From positions 1 through 64,000 of the forward strand of contig NZ_CAJODG010000028.1 in assembly GCF_905233635.1 (NCBI RefSeq): a stretch of DNA of 64,000 bases, given 5' to 3'. The position numbers and the translations under genes were made by a program. The stretch's first letter is position 1. Each line of letters begins with the position of its first letter. This DNA is from Selenomonas sp. AE3005 (GTDB lineage Bacteria > Bacillota > Negativicutes > Selenomonadales > Selenomonadaceae). Shown one piece after another: positions 35,827 to 44,843 of this stretch. The notes under the pieces are model-generated. The model had not been told where the DNA came from. It did not search any database and saw nothing but the letters and a program-made list of their open reading frames with translations.

Positions 35827-36582
35827 ATGATTGAAGTAGAGAATTTAACTGTTGCCTATAACGGACTAAAACAACAAAATACTGCATTGCAAAATGTAAG
35901 CCTGACCGTTCCGCAAGGAACGGTCTGCGCTGTAATAGGGCCTTCCGGTTGTGGCAAGTCCACCTTGCTGAAGGTCGTGGCCGGGCTGATTAAGGATTAT
36001 AAGGGCGAAGTACGCATAAATGGCGGCGCGGTAAGCCCCAAGAAACTGCGTATTGGCTTTATGCCGCAAAATTATGGCCTGCTGCCCTGGCAGACCGTAG
36101 CTGATAATATACGCCTGGCCAGCAGGATAAAAGACGGCTGGACGGAGGCCAAGGCGGCTAAAATGGCAGCTTTGTGCCAAAAGCTAGGTTTGGAAGATTT
36201 GCTGGCGCGTTATCCGCAGGAACTCAGCGGCGGCCAGCAGCAGAGGGTGAGCCTGGCCCGGGTGTTTTTACTTGAACCGGACATTCTGCTGATGGACGAG
36301 CCGTTTTCCGCCCTGGACGCCATTACCCGTGAGGAAATGCAGGACGTTTTCCGCGATTTATGGGAGGCCGCCGGAATTACGACCATACTGGTCACGCACT
36401 ATGTGGAGGAGGCGTTATATCTCGGCCAGCAGATTGTCCTGATGTCAGCCAATCCCGGGACTGTGGCCGAGGTTATGGAGAATAAATGGCAGGGCAGCCG
36501 CAGCTGGAAGTCCAGCCAGGAGTTCTTTGTCAAGGGGCAGGAGCTGCGCAGCAAAATTAAAGCAATGGGGGCAGGGGCATGA
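35827..36582 (+). CDS. ABC transporter ATP-binding protein (TauB/SsuB type)
   Basis: A 251-residue ATPase. Walker A GPSGCGKST lies near residue 38, the Q loop in FMPQNYGLLPW near 80, the signature LSGGQQQRVSLAR near 135, Walker B LLMDEPFSALD near 158 and the switch His in LVTHYVEEA near 193. It starts one base after the stop of the binding-protein gene and overlaps the permease start, so it energises that importer. Confidence 0.95.
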   Translation: MIEVENLTVAYNGLKQQNTALQNVSLTVPQGTVCAVIGPSGCGKSTLLKVVAGLIKDYKGEVRINGGAVSPKKLRIGFMPQNYGLLPWQTVADNIRLASRIKDGWTEAKAAKMAALCQKLGLEDLLARYPQELSGGQQQRVSLARVFLLEPDILLMDEPFSALDAITREEMQDVFRDLWEAAGITTILVTHYVEEALYLGQQIVLMSANPGTVAEVMENKWQGSRSWKSSQEFFVKGQELRSKIKAMGAGA

Positions 36583-37328
36583 GAAAAGGAAAAATCGTTC
36601 TGCGCGCCTATCTGCTGGGGATGGTCTTTTTGCTGATTGCCTGGCAGATAGCGGCCAGTATTGCCCAGCTGCCCATTATTCCCGAACCGTATAATGTGTT
36701 TGTAAGGCTGGGCGAAATTTTTGCAGATAAAATCGCTGTTCATGCGGTGTACAGCCTGTGGCGTATCATAGCCGGCATTATGCTGGCCGTGCTTATCGGG
36801 TATCCTCTGGGGATTATCATGGGCTATTTTGCCCGGGCTGACAGGTATCTGGCACCCGTGGTTTACCTGACCTATCCCATTCCGAAAATCGCCCTGCTGC
36901 CGATTTTAATGCTGCTGGCAGGTATTGGCGAGCTGTCAAAAATCATCATGATTTTCCTGATTGTCGTCTTTCAGATTATTGTGGCACTCCGCGATGGCAT
37001 ACGCGCGATTCCGGCCGAAACCTACTACCCGTTGTATTCCCTGGGCGCCGGTTTCCGGCAGGTGTGCCGCTATATTCTCGTGCCGGCAGTCATGCCCAAT
37101 TTCATTACGGCTATACGGGTGGCTATGGCTACAGCTGTTTCCGTGCTGTTTTTTACAGAAACCTTCGGCACGCAGTATGGCATGGGCTATTTCATTATGG
37201 ACGCCTGGCTGCGCGTAAACTATCTGGAAATGTATACGGGAATTGTGATTTTGAGTTTTATAGGCCTGCTGCTCTTTGGCCTGTTAGATGTAATTGAGCA
37301 AAAAGTTTGCCGCTGGCAGATGAAGTGA
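36579..37328 (+). CDS. ABC transporter permease (TauC/SsuC type)
   Basis: A 249-residue inner-membrane permease with about six hydrophobic helices. The coupling EAA-like loop reads FRQVCRYILVPAVMPNFITAIRVAMATAVSVLF. PIPKIALLPILMLLAGIGELSK is typical of the SsuC/TauC/ThiX family. It overlaps the ATPase gene by four bases and completes a three-gene importer. Confidence 0.94.
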   Translation: MRKGKIVLRAYLLGMVFLLIAWQIAASIAQLPIIPEPYNVFVRLGEIFADKIAVHAVYSLWRIIAGIMLAVLIGYPLGIIMGYFARADRYLAPVVYLTYPIPKIALLPILMLLAGIGELSKIIMIFLIVVFQIIVALRDGIRAIPAETYYPLYSLGAGFRQVCRYILVPAVMPNFITAIRVAMATAVSVLFFTETFGTQYGMGYFIMDAWLRVNYLEMYTGIVILSFIGLLLFGLLDVIEQKVCRWQMK

Positions 37329-37335
37329 GGTAAAG

Positions 37336-38958
37336 ATGAAAAAGCTGCTGTTGCTGTTATGCATGATGATATTTATGGCCGGAGCTTTCCTGTGGGGAGT
37401 TTCTGACGGCGGCGTACTGGCAGAAAAACTGGGCCTGGCCAGGGGCAATGGGGATATTACCGTAGCGGCCTATGGGCAGGTACCTGTGGATACAAGGCAG
37501 GATGTAGAAAAAGCGGCAAAAGGGTTTGCCGCTTTTTGTGAAAACAATTTGGCCGTTAAGCTGAACCGTGACGTGCGTGTTTTAGTGGCACCTGACCGCA
37601 ATAGTTACCAGGCCCTGTTGGTGAAGGAAATGGAAATGACCGAGGCTGAGGCGAAAAACAAAGCCCAGTACACCAGCGGTCAGGCCAGCGGGCAAAAGGG
37701 GCTTTGTGTCATCAATGGCGATAAGAACGGTTTGAAGGAAAGTGATGACCGCCTGGGGACAACCGCCCACGAATTGTTTCATCAGCTGCAGTATCAGCTG
37801 AGCGAAGGCCATAACGGTTATGAGCAGGGCCTGTTCTGGCTCGAAGAAGGCTCGGCTGATTACATGGGGGCGCAGGTGGCGGCCGCAGTGGGTGGCAGGT
37901 CTGTGGAAAAATGGTTTTTGGACGCCAAATTTACGGTGCAGAACTCCCGTAAAGTTGCGGATATTATGGCCTTGCAGCATACGACTGAGGCTCAGCGCAG
38001 CGAGTTGATGAACAATCGCGTCAATTCGTATGGCCTGGCAGATTTAATGACCTGGTTCCTGGTGAAAAATTATGCTGCCGGACAGGAAAATGCCAAGCTG
38101 CTGGAATATTACCGCCGCTTAGGACAGGGGGAACGGGCTGAAGAATCCCTGCAGAATACCTTTGGTGTATCACTGGACGCTTTTCTTACCGCGTTTGTGG
38201 ATTGGTGGCAAAAGGAACAGCATAAGACCGCATTTAATTTCCAGGGCCATGGCAATGTCCGGCCGGCCGTGGTTGAGCAATTGCAGGCACAGGTAAATGC
38301 CGCGCAGGAATGGCTTGCCAGACATTGGGGGCGGCGTCTGACGGGCGAATACGATATCATCGTCGCTGCCAATCAGGAGGATTTGGCCAAGGTGGCAGAA
38401 GAACAGTGCCGCATTTCTCCGGAACGCGCCCGGCAGCTGGCTGCTGGCAGTGTCTGGGTGGAGAATAACAGCACGCTGATAGTCAACGGCGAACGCATTG
38501 CCGACCAGCGGCAATGTATCTTTGTGGGCGGCGTGATGATGGCCCGCATGTTGGAAGTTCAGGAACTCGGGGCAGAGCCCTGCGGTGTGGAATGGCTTAT
38601 GCGTGGCATTGGCTATGTCGTGGGCGTAGGCCGCCTGTGTGATAACGGCTATGGCCGGCTGACCGACTACCAGCGGACCTGGCGCACGGAGCTGCGCAAG
38701 AAAACACCGCTGCCGTCTTTGGACAAAATGATGCGGCAGGAATCCATGGAGGAAATAACCGGGCAATACAATCATGATGATGTTGCCAAGTTATGCGAGT
38801 ACGCGACGGCAGAGCTCGTGCGGCGTTATGGCTGGGGCAGCCTGCAGAATTGGCTGCTCGCGGCCAGGCAGACTGGTGATGGCCGGCAGGCCTTTACGCA
38901 GGTATTTGGCATAACCGCCACGGATTTTGCCGCACAGATACAAATGCTGATTTACTGA
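37336..38958 (+). CDS. Secreted gluzincin-like metallopeptidase with degenerate second copy
   Basis: A 540-residue exported protein. A hydrophobic N-terminus (1-30) serves as signal peptide or anchor. The first domain holds a zinc motif HELFH (His145, Glu146, His149) followed by FWLEEGSADYMGA with the third-ligand Glu near 171, as in peptidase MA-like gluzincins. The second half (about 310-540) repeats the layout (EYDIIVAANQEDLAKVAEEQ, then EWLMRGIGYVVGVG) but lacks HExxH. It starts eight bases after the ABC permease. The target is unknown. Confidence 0.82.
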   Translation: MKKLLLLLCMMIFMAGAFLWGVSDGGVLAEKLGLARGNGDITVAAYGQVPVDTRQDVEKAAKGFAAFCENNLAVKLNRDVRVLVAPDRNSYQALLVKEMEMTEAEAKNKAQYTSGQASGQKGLCVINGDKNGLKESDDRLGTTAHELFHQLQYQLSEGHNGYEQGLFWLEEGSADYMGAQVAAAVGGRSVEKWFLDAKFTVQNSRKVADIMALQHTTEAQRSELMNNRVNSYGLADLMTWFLVKNYAAGQENAKLLEYYRRLGQGERAEESLQNTFGVSLDAFLTAFVDWWQKEQHKTAFNFQGHGNVRPAVVEQLQAQVNAAQEWLARHWGRRLTGEYDIIVAANQEDLAKVAEEQCRISPERARQLAAGSVWVENNSTLIVNGERIADQRQCIFVGGVMMARMLEVQELGAEPCGVEWLMRGIGYVVGVGRLCDNGYGRLTDYQRTWRTELRKKTPLPSLDKMMRQESMEEITGQYNHDDVAKLCEYATAELVRRYGWGSLQNWLLAARQTGDGRQAFTQVFGITATDFAAQIQMLIY

Positions 38959-38976
38959 GGAGGACAGGGGAGTAAT

Positions 38977-39660
38977 ATGGACGTACAGGCAGAGTTATTA
39001 AAGCTGCAGGATAAAAAATACGGGCAGTTTCAGCAGAAACTGCTGCCTGCCGTAGCCGCAGACAGTATTATTGGCGTGCGTACTCCCGCGCTGCGCCAAA
39101 TGGCCAAGGCCCTGCTGAAAAGCGACGGGGCGGCAGCCTTCCTTACGGCCTTGCCGCATAAGTTCTTTGAGGAAAATCAGCTGCAGGCGTTTATGATTGC
39201 CGGCATTAAGGATTATGACTTATGCCTTAGGGAGCTCAAGGCGTTTTTGCCCTACGTTGATAACTGGGCTACCTGCGACCAGATGTCGCCGCAAGTCTTT
39301 AAAAAACATCGCGGCGCGCTGCTGCCGGAGATAAAAATATGGCTGCAATCCCCTCATACATATACCAAACGCTTTGCGATAAAAATGTTGATGGACCATT
39401 TCCTCGACGAGGATTTTGACTTGTCATATTTGGAACTGGTCGCGGCCGTACGTTCTGAGGAATACTATGTCAACATGATGATTGCCTGGTATTTTGCTAC
39501 AGCCCTGGCCAAGCAATACGAGGCGGCCTTGCCCTTTATCGAGAAAAAACGTCTGGCTGTCTGGACACATAACAAGGCCATTCAAAAAGCCAGGGAAAGC
39601 TATCGGGTGAGTGTGGCGGCCAAAGCGTATTTGCAGCAGTTGAAGATAAAACAGCGGTAA
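38977..39660 (+). CDS. DNA alkylation repair protein (AlkD-like HEAT-repeat fold)
   Basis: A 227-residue all-helical protein of the AlkC/AlkD glycosylase superfamily. IIGVRTPALRQMAKALLKS and FFEENQLQAFMIAGI open the HEAT array. DNWATCDQMSPQVF contains the Asp and Trp that line the AlkD active site, and RFAIKMLMDHFLDE and YYVNMMIAWYFATAL continue the repeats. AGGAGGACAGGGGAG precedes the ATG. It probably excises alkylated bases. It follows the peptidase gene by 18 bases, so it may be cotranscribed. Confidence 0.9.
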   Translation: MDVQAELLKLQDKKYGQFQQKLLPAVAADSIIGVRTPALRQMAKALLKSDGAAAFLTALPHKFFEENQLQAFMIAGIKDYDLCLRELKAFLPYVDNWATCDQMSPQVFKKHRGALLPEIKIWLQSPHTYTKRFAIKMLMDHFLDEDFDLSYLELVAAVRSEEYYVNMMIAWYFATALAKQYEAALPFIEKKRLAVWTHNKAIQKARESYRVSVAAKAYLQQLKIKQR

Positions 39661-39749
39661 ATCATATCCCCCCGGGGGGCTTGTGGAGAATAAGGCATAT
39701 TGTTATTATCTAATTGAAAGTGATTTTCGACTAAGAGAGGAGTAACAGT

Positions 39750-41084
39750 GTGCGATTACAAGCCAATGACAGACATTACTTAGGAATTGCCATGCCGGCG
39801 GCCTTGGAAGGACTCTTTATGGTGCTGCTATCCTCCGTGGATATCATCATGGTGGGGGTACTCGGTACGGCGGCGATTGCGGCGGTCAGTATCTTTACCC
39901 AGCCGCGCATGATGCTTTTGTGTGTGGTGCGTTCGGTGGCCTCGGTGCTTACCCTGCTCACAGCCCAGAAATTCGGTCAGAAGAAATTAGAGGAAGTGCC
40001 TGCGCTGCTTGCGCGGACACTTTTTTGTATGCTGATTCTGATGGGCGCGCTCCATGTGTTCTTCTTCCTGCATTTAGAGGGGATTCTAAGCTGGATGGGA
40101 GCCAGGGAGGATTATATGGCGGCGGCGCTGGCCTATGGCGATATTGCGCTCGTCGGCGTGTTTATGACCACGCTGGCCACAATACTGCAGGCTGTACAGC
40201 TCGGCTACGGACATACCAAGCAGGTAATGAGTGCCAATGTGCAGGGCAATGTGGTCAACATCATCGCCAATGCCCTGCTTATCTTCGGACTGGGGCCCTT
40301 CCCGGAGTTGGGGGTAGTTGGGGCGGCTGTGGGAACAGTCATCGGTACCAGCTGGACACTTATTGTTACGGGATATCAGCTGAAAAACAGCGAGTGGTCA
40401 GGCTGGGGCAGTTTTTGGCCGAACCGGGCATATTTTCGGGAATTTTTGCCGGTCTTTGCCGGCGTGTTCAGCGAGCAGGGCTTTGAGCGTATCGGTATGG
40501 TGCTCTACACGCGCATGGTGGCCGAGCTGGGCACAGCAGCCTATGCCGTACATGCTATCTGCATGAACTTCTGTGATTTTTATTACTGTTTTGCCGGCGG
40601 CCTGGGCAAGGCCAATATGGTGCTGGCCGGCCATGCCCATGGTGCCGGGGATTGGAATTACTGGCAGCGGCAGCTGCGAGCCGGGCTCAAGTGGAGCTTT
40701 GTGTTCTCTCTGCTGGCCTTCCTGCTGACTTATGGCCTGCGCTATGAAATCTTTGGCATTTATTCCCATGAGGCAGAACTTTTGCCCTTGGGCGCTTTGA
40801 TAATGATTTTTGTGGCGGCGGTGAGTTTCCCCGAGGCGCATGCCATGGTTTGTGCCGGTGTCCTGCGCGGCAGCGGCAAGACAAGTCAGGTGGCAGCTTA
40901 TTCTTTTGTGAGCATTGCTTTCCTGCGCCCCATCATAACGGCGGTTTTCCTGCAGTGGTTCCACTGGGGGCTCGCAGGGGCCTGGCTGGCACTGGCGATT
41001 GACCAGTCACTGAGGGCGTCATGTGCGTCGTTTCTGCTCTGGCGCCTGTGGAGGAACAGGCCGCAAATTGTCTGTGACTCTTGA
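39750..41084 (+). CDS. MATE family efflux transporter
   Basis: A 444-residue inner-membrane protein with twelve hydrophobic segments in two similar halves. The first half opens YLGIAMPAALEGLFMVLLSSVDIIMVGVLG, the usual MATE entrance helix, and the fold is completed by AVGTVIGTSWTLIVTGYQL and SFPEAHAMVCAGVLRGSGKT. It is expected to export drugs or metabolites in exchange for Na+ or H+. GTG start after AGAGGAG. Confidence 0.93.
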   Translation: MRLQANDRHYLGIAMPAALEGLFMVLLSSVDIIMVGVLGTAAIAAVSIFTQPRMMLLCVVRSVASVLTLLTAQKFGQKKLEEVPALLARTLFCMLILMGALHVFFFLHLEGILSWMGAREDYMAAALAYGDIALVGVFMTTLATILQAVQLGYGHTKQVMSANVQGNVVNIIANALLIFGLGPFPELGVVGAAVGTVIGTSWTLIVTGYQLKNSEWSGWGSFWPNRAYFREFLPVFAGVFSEQGFERIGMVLYTRMVAELGTAAYAVHAICMNFCDFYYCFAGGLGKANMVLAGHAHGAGDWNYWQRQLRAGLKWSFVFSLLAFLLTYGLRYEIFGIYSHEAELLPLGALIMIFVAAVSFPEAHAMVCAGVLRGSGKTSQVAAYSFVSIAFLRPIITAVFLQWFHWGLAGAWLALAIDQSLRASCASFLLWRLWRNRPQIVCDS

Positions 41085-41110
41085 CACAGACAGGGCGGTA
41101 ATGGTAAAAT
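41081..41110 (+). promoter_or_regulatory. Promoter of the riboswitch-controlled ABC operon
   Basis: TTGACA (41081-41086), 18-base spacer, TAAAAT (41105-41110), placed about 45 bases upstream of the cobalamin aptamer and overlapping the end of the MATE gene. Confidence 0.7.
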
Positions 41111-41154
41111 TTTTCTATCCTAATGTGTATTGAGAGTAATTTTTAATAAGATTG

Positions 41155-41326
41155 AATCAGGTGTCGAAAGACTTAATAGAGAATCCGGTATATGCCGGAG
41201 CGGTCCCGCCACTGTAACAGGGAATTGTATTGCAAGTAAGTCACTGAAGAGGGGGAAGCCTCTTTGGGAAGGCGCGATATGATGATGAACTGGAGCCAGG
41301 AGAACTGCCTGATTGACAATCACCGC
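41155..41326 (+). promoter_or_regulatory. Cobalamin riboswitch
   Basis: Conserved cobalamin aptamer blocks are present in order: AATAGAGAATCCGGT, GGAGCGGTCCCGCCACTGT (the B12 box core), AAGTCACTG, GGGAAGGCGC, and ATGATGAACTGGAGCCAGGAG...CTGCCT. The aptamer is followed by a terminator at 41396-41430, so high cobalamin should stop transcription before the ABC genes. Confidence 0.95.
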
Positions 41327-41395
41327 AAGAAACTGTTGGCAGTTTCTTACACCCGCGAGCGATGGGGATGGGGATTTTACTGAGTTTGTTACGGT

Positions 41396-41431
41396 GAGCC
41401 TGTCTGCCTTTTTGCGGACAGGCTTTTTGTA
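41396..41431 (+). terminator. Terminator of the cobalamin riboswitch
   Basis: Stem AGCCTGTCTGC / GCGGACAGGCT followed by five T residues, between the aptamer and the first ABC gene. Confidence 0.85.
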
Positions 41432-41465
41432 TATTTTTATTTAATTAAATAGGGAGTGGACGATT

Positions 41466-42401
41466 TTGCAAAAACTTGTAAGCAAATTGTCGCAAATGCT
41501 GATAACCCTGATTGGCGTCAGCTTTCTGACTTTTTGTTTGACCTATCTGGCACCGGGCGACCCGGCGGCCATGCTGCTCGAGGCCGGCGACACGATTGTT
41601 TCGCAGGAAACTCTGGACAAGACACGGGCGGAACTGGGCCTCGACAAGCCGTTTCTCGTGCAGTATGTGAGCTGGGCCGGCGGCGTTCTGCATGGAGATA
41701 TGGGCATGTCTTACTCAGCGAAGAAACCGGTAACAGACAAGCTGCTCGAAGGCTTTGCCGGGACGCTGACGCTGGCGGCCGTGACGATTGTGTTTGTGCT
41801 GCTGATATCCCTGCCACTGGGTATCTGGTCGGCGGTGCACCGCAATGGCTGGCAGGACTATCTGGTACGGACGATATCCTTTATCGGTGTGTCCATGCCG
41901 ACCTTTTGGCTCGGTCTTATCTTTTTGTATGTGTTTGGCCTGAAACTGGGCTGGTTCCCCATTGCCAAATCCACGGTTACGGCACAGGGCATTGTTCTGC
42001 CGGCGCTTACGCTGGCGCTCTACATGTCGTCGAAGTACATACGGCAGGTGCGTACGGTATTCTTGGAGGAACTGCAGCAGGATTATGTGGTGGGGGCCAG
42101 AGCACGCGGCCTGTCGGAACGGGCTATCCTTTGGAAACATGTTCTTCCCAATGCCGTGCTGCCGCTGATTACGCTTTTGGGCATGTCCATCGGCTGGCTG
42201 CTCGGCGGCGTGGCCGTCATCGAGATGGTGTTTTCTTGGCCGGGGATTGGCAATATGGCCGTGCGGGCGATTGCCATGCGTGATTATCCGCTGATTGAGG
42301 GCTTTGTACTCTGGATTTCCATCGTCTACATGGCTATTAACGCCTTGGTGGATTTGTCCTATGTCTACCTTGACCCGCGGCTGAAAAAGGAGGCCCATTG
42401 A
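41466..42401 (+). CDS. ABC transporter permease, NikB/DppB type
   Basis: A 311-residue inner-membrane permease of the peptide/nickel family with six helices. The N-terminus has TFCLTYLAPGDPAAMLL, and the coupling loop is GARARGLSERAILWKHVLPNAVLPLITLLG. The start is TTG after GGGAGTGGACGAT. It is the first gene after the cobalamin riboswitch, so the system probably imports cobalt, nickel or a corrinoid-related compound rather than peptides. Its stop overlaps the next ATG. Confidence 0.9.
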   Translation: MQKLVSKLSQMLITLIGVSFLTFCLTYLAPGDPAAMLLEAGDTIVSQETLDKTRAELGLDKPFLVQYVSWAGGVLHGDMGMSYSAKKPVTDKLLEGFAGTLTLAAVTIVFVLLISLPLGIWSAVHRNGWQDYLVRTISFIGVSMPTFWLGLIFLYVFGLKLGWFPIAKSTVTAQGIVLPALTLALYMSSKYIRQVRTVFLEELQQDYVVGARARGLSERAILWKHVLPNAVLPLITLLGMSIGWLLGGVAVIEMVFSWPGIGNMAVRAIAMRDYPLIEGFVLWISIVYMAINALVDLSYVYLDPRLKKEAH

Positions 42402-43216
42402 TGACGGTTTTTCGGGAAAATAAATTATTTGCCTTTTATACGGGGCTGGTCGTGCTGATTGTTTTGCTGGCCATTTTTGCCCCTTATCTTGCGCCACAGG
42501 ACCCCATGGCCGGGAATATGAAATTTGTTTTGCAGACACCGTCGGCAGAACATTTCATGGGCACGGATAAGCTCGGACGGGATATTTTCTCCCGGATTCT
42601 CTGCGGCACGCAGATTTCCCTCTTTATGGCGCTGTGCCTGGTGGCTATGATTGCCATGGTCGGGACATTGGTAGGCGTGCTGGCCGGTTTCTTTGGCGGC
42701 TGGCTGGAAAATATTCTTATGCGGTTTGCGGATATGATGCTCGCTTTCCCCGGTATCGTGCTGGCCATTGCCATTGCCGGTATCCTGGGGGGCAGCGTGG
42801 TCAATACAATTCTGGCGCTGCTCGTTGTCAGCTGGGCTAAATATGCCCGGCTGGTGCGCAGTCTGGTGCTGCGCCTGCGCAATCAGGATTTTATTCAGGC
42901 AGCCAAAATTCAGGGGGCTAAGAACAGCAGTATTCTGTGGCGTCATATCCTGCCCAATGTCATGCCGATGGTGGTTATAACCGGTGCCATGGACATTGGG
43001 ACGATGATGATGGAAATAGCGGGGCTCTCCTTCCTGGGCTTTGGTGCCCAGCCGCCGACGCCGGAATGGGGCCTGATGCTTAATGAAGGCCGCCAGTATA
43101 TCCAGACAGCTCCCTGGCTGATGATTTATCCTGGTCTGGCCATCTTTATTGTCGTTGCGATATTCAATCTGTGGGGAGACAGCCTCCGGGACGTTCTCGA
43201 CCCACGGCAGGAATAA
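42401..43216 (+). CDS. ABC transporter permease, NikC/DppC type
   Basis: A 271-residue permease. The N-terminal FAPYLAPQDPMAGNMKFVLQ and HFMGTDKLGRDIFSRILCGTQISL are standard for DppC/NikC, and the coupling loop is AAKIQGAKNSSILWRHILPNVMPM. ATG 42401 follows AAAGGAGG and shares a base with the upstream stop (TGATG), so translation is coupled to NikB. Confidence 0.92.
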   Translation: MTVFRENKLFAFYTGLVVLIVLLAIFAPYLAPQDPMAGNMKFVLQTPSAEHFMGTDKLGRDIFSRILCGTQISLFMALCLVAMIAMVGTLVGVLAGFFGGWLENILMRFADMMLAFPGIVLAIAIAGILGGSVVNTILALLVVSWAKYARLVRSLVLRLRNQDFIQAAKIQGAKNSSILWRHILPNVMPMVVITGAMDIGTMMMEIAGLSFLGFGAQPPTPEWGLMLNEGRQYIQTAPWLMIYPGLAIFIVVAIFNLWGDSLRDVLDPRQE

Positions 43217-43247
43217 AATATTTTTAGTAAAGGGGAAGATTTGAGAC

Positions 43248-44828
43248 ATGAAAATTTTTAACACGAAGAAGTTATGGAAAGCCGTCAGCCTCGGCTTGTG
43301 CGGTGCAGCCCTGACCGTTATGCTGGCCGGCTGTGGTGCGGATAACAGCAGTGCCGACAAGGGTGTGCTGAAAGTCGGCGTGACGAACTTTGCCGATACG
43401 CTCGAACCGACGCAGAATTTCTTTGGCTGGGTGGTTATGCGCTACGGCCTCGGCGAATGCCTGACGAAGTTCGATGACAAGATGAACGTACAGCCCTGGC
43501 TGGCCGAAAGCTGGAGCATCAGCGATGACCATACGACCTGGACGTTCAAAATCCGTGAGGGTGTGAAGTTCTCCAATGGCAATCCGCTGACGGCAGAGGC
43601 TGTCAAGGCATCCATTGAACGCGCTTTTGCCAAGAACAACCGCGCTGCGACATTCTTCAAGTACAAGGAAATCAAGGCTGAGGGGCAGACACTGACCATC
43701 GTGACGGAAAAGCCCATGCCGAATATGCCGGGATTCCTGGCTGACCCCCTGTTCATCATCGTGGACACGAGTGCTGAAGGCAGCCGCGACTTTGCTAAGG
43801 AAGGCCCCATCTGCACCGGCCCGTACATGGTGGAATCTTTCGTGAAGGAAAAAGCCGTCATGAAGAAGAACCCCAACTACTGGGATGGCGAAGTGCCCTT
43901 TGAAAAGGTAGAAATTCCGTCTATCGATGACCCGAACACCCGCGCTATGGCCCTGCAGTCCGGTGAAGTGGACATGGCTGTAAACATCGCTGCCGGCGAT
44001 ATGGATACCTTCCGCGGCAATGACAAGTTCTTTGTAGATGAGATTTCTTCCCTGCGCACGGTGCTGGCCCGTCTGAACCACAAGGGAATTCTGAAAGACG
44101 ATAAAGTGCGTGCCGCCCTTATCTGCGGCTGTGACCGTGAAACCTATAACAAGGTTCTCCTGAAAGGCACCTTCCTGCCGGGCAAGGCTCCTGTACCGCC
44201 CTCCATGGATTATGGTTTTGACCAGCTGACTGACCCCAATGCCTACAACCCGGAAAGAGCTGCCAAACTCCTCGATGAGGCAGGCTGGAAAGATACCAAC
44301 GGCGACGGCATTCGCGACAAGAATGGCCAGCCGCTGAAACTCGACTTCGTTGTTTACAACAGCCGTGCTGAACTGCCGCTTTACGCTGAGGCCGTACAGG
44401 CTGACCTCAAAAAACTCGGTTTTGACATCAATATCAAGACTGTTGACTACAACCTCGTTGACCAGATGGGTATCAAGGGCGAATATGACCTCTTGATTTC
44501 CAACATCACCACGGCCAACACCGGTGACCCGGAAATCTTCCTTACCTGGTACTGGAAAACCAACAACAACGGTGACAATCCGCAGAATGGTTCTGGCTAC
44601 AGCAACCCGGCACTTGACGCCAAGTTCAATGAATTGGCTGCCGAATTTGACAAGAGCAAACGCCGTCAGCTGATTATTGAGATTCAGCAGATTCTCTTAA
44701 ATGATAGTGCGGCTCTGTTCCTGGGTTATCCGCAGACCAATATCATCAGCAACAAGGTTCTCGCCGGTGTGAAGATGTATCCGTCTGATTATTACTGGAT
44801 TACGAACCTTATCAAACCGGCTAAATAA
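43248..44828 (+). CDS. ABC transporter substrate-binding lipoprotein, NikA type
   Basis: A 526-residue cluster-C binding protein. Lipobox MLAGC gives lipidation at Cys29. LKVGVTNFADTLEPTQNFFGWVVMRYGLGECL at the mature N-terminus resembles NikA-type proteins; it then has TWTFKIREGVKFSNGNPLTAEAVKASIERA. Codons here are well optimised, which suggests high expression. Cobalt/nickel or a chelate is inferred from the upstream riboswitch. Confidence 0.9.
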   Translation: MKIFNTKKLWKAVSLGLCGAALTVMLAGCGADNSSADKGVLKVGVTNFADTLEPTQNFFGWVVMRYGLGECLTKFDDKMNVQPWLAESWSISDDHTTWTFKIREGVKFSNGNPLTAEAVKASIERAFAKNNRAATFFKYKEIKAEGQTLTIVTEKPMPNMPGFLADPLFIIVDTSAEGSRDFAKEGPICTGPYMVESFVKEKAVMKKNPNYWDGEVPFEKVEIPSIDDPNTRAMALQSGEVDMAVNIAAGDMDTFRGNDKFFVDEISSLRTVLARLNHKGILKDDKVRAALICGCDRETYNKVLLKGTFLPGKAPVPPSMDYGFDQLTDPNAYNPERAAKLLDEAGWKDTNGDGIRDKNGQPLKLDFVVYNSRAELPLYAEAVQADLKKLGFDINIKTVDYNLVDQMGIKGEYDLLISNITTANTGDPEIFLTWYWKTNNNGDNPQNGSGYSNPALDAKFNELAAEFDKSKRRQLIIEIQQILLNDSAALFLGYPQTNIISNKVLAGVKMYPSDYYWITNLIKPAK

Positions 44829-44843
44829 GTAAAGGAAGCAAAC

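Noticed and set aside
41456..42283. 275-residue open frame over the NikB-type permease
   Set aside because: It is an out-of-frame shadow. The real permease frame (41466-42401) has family motifs and couples to the next gene.
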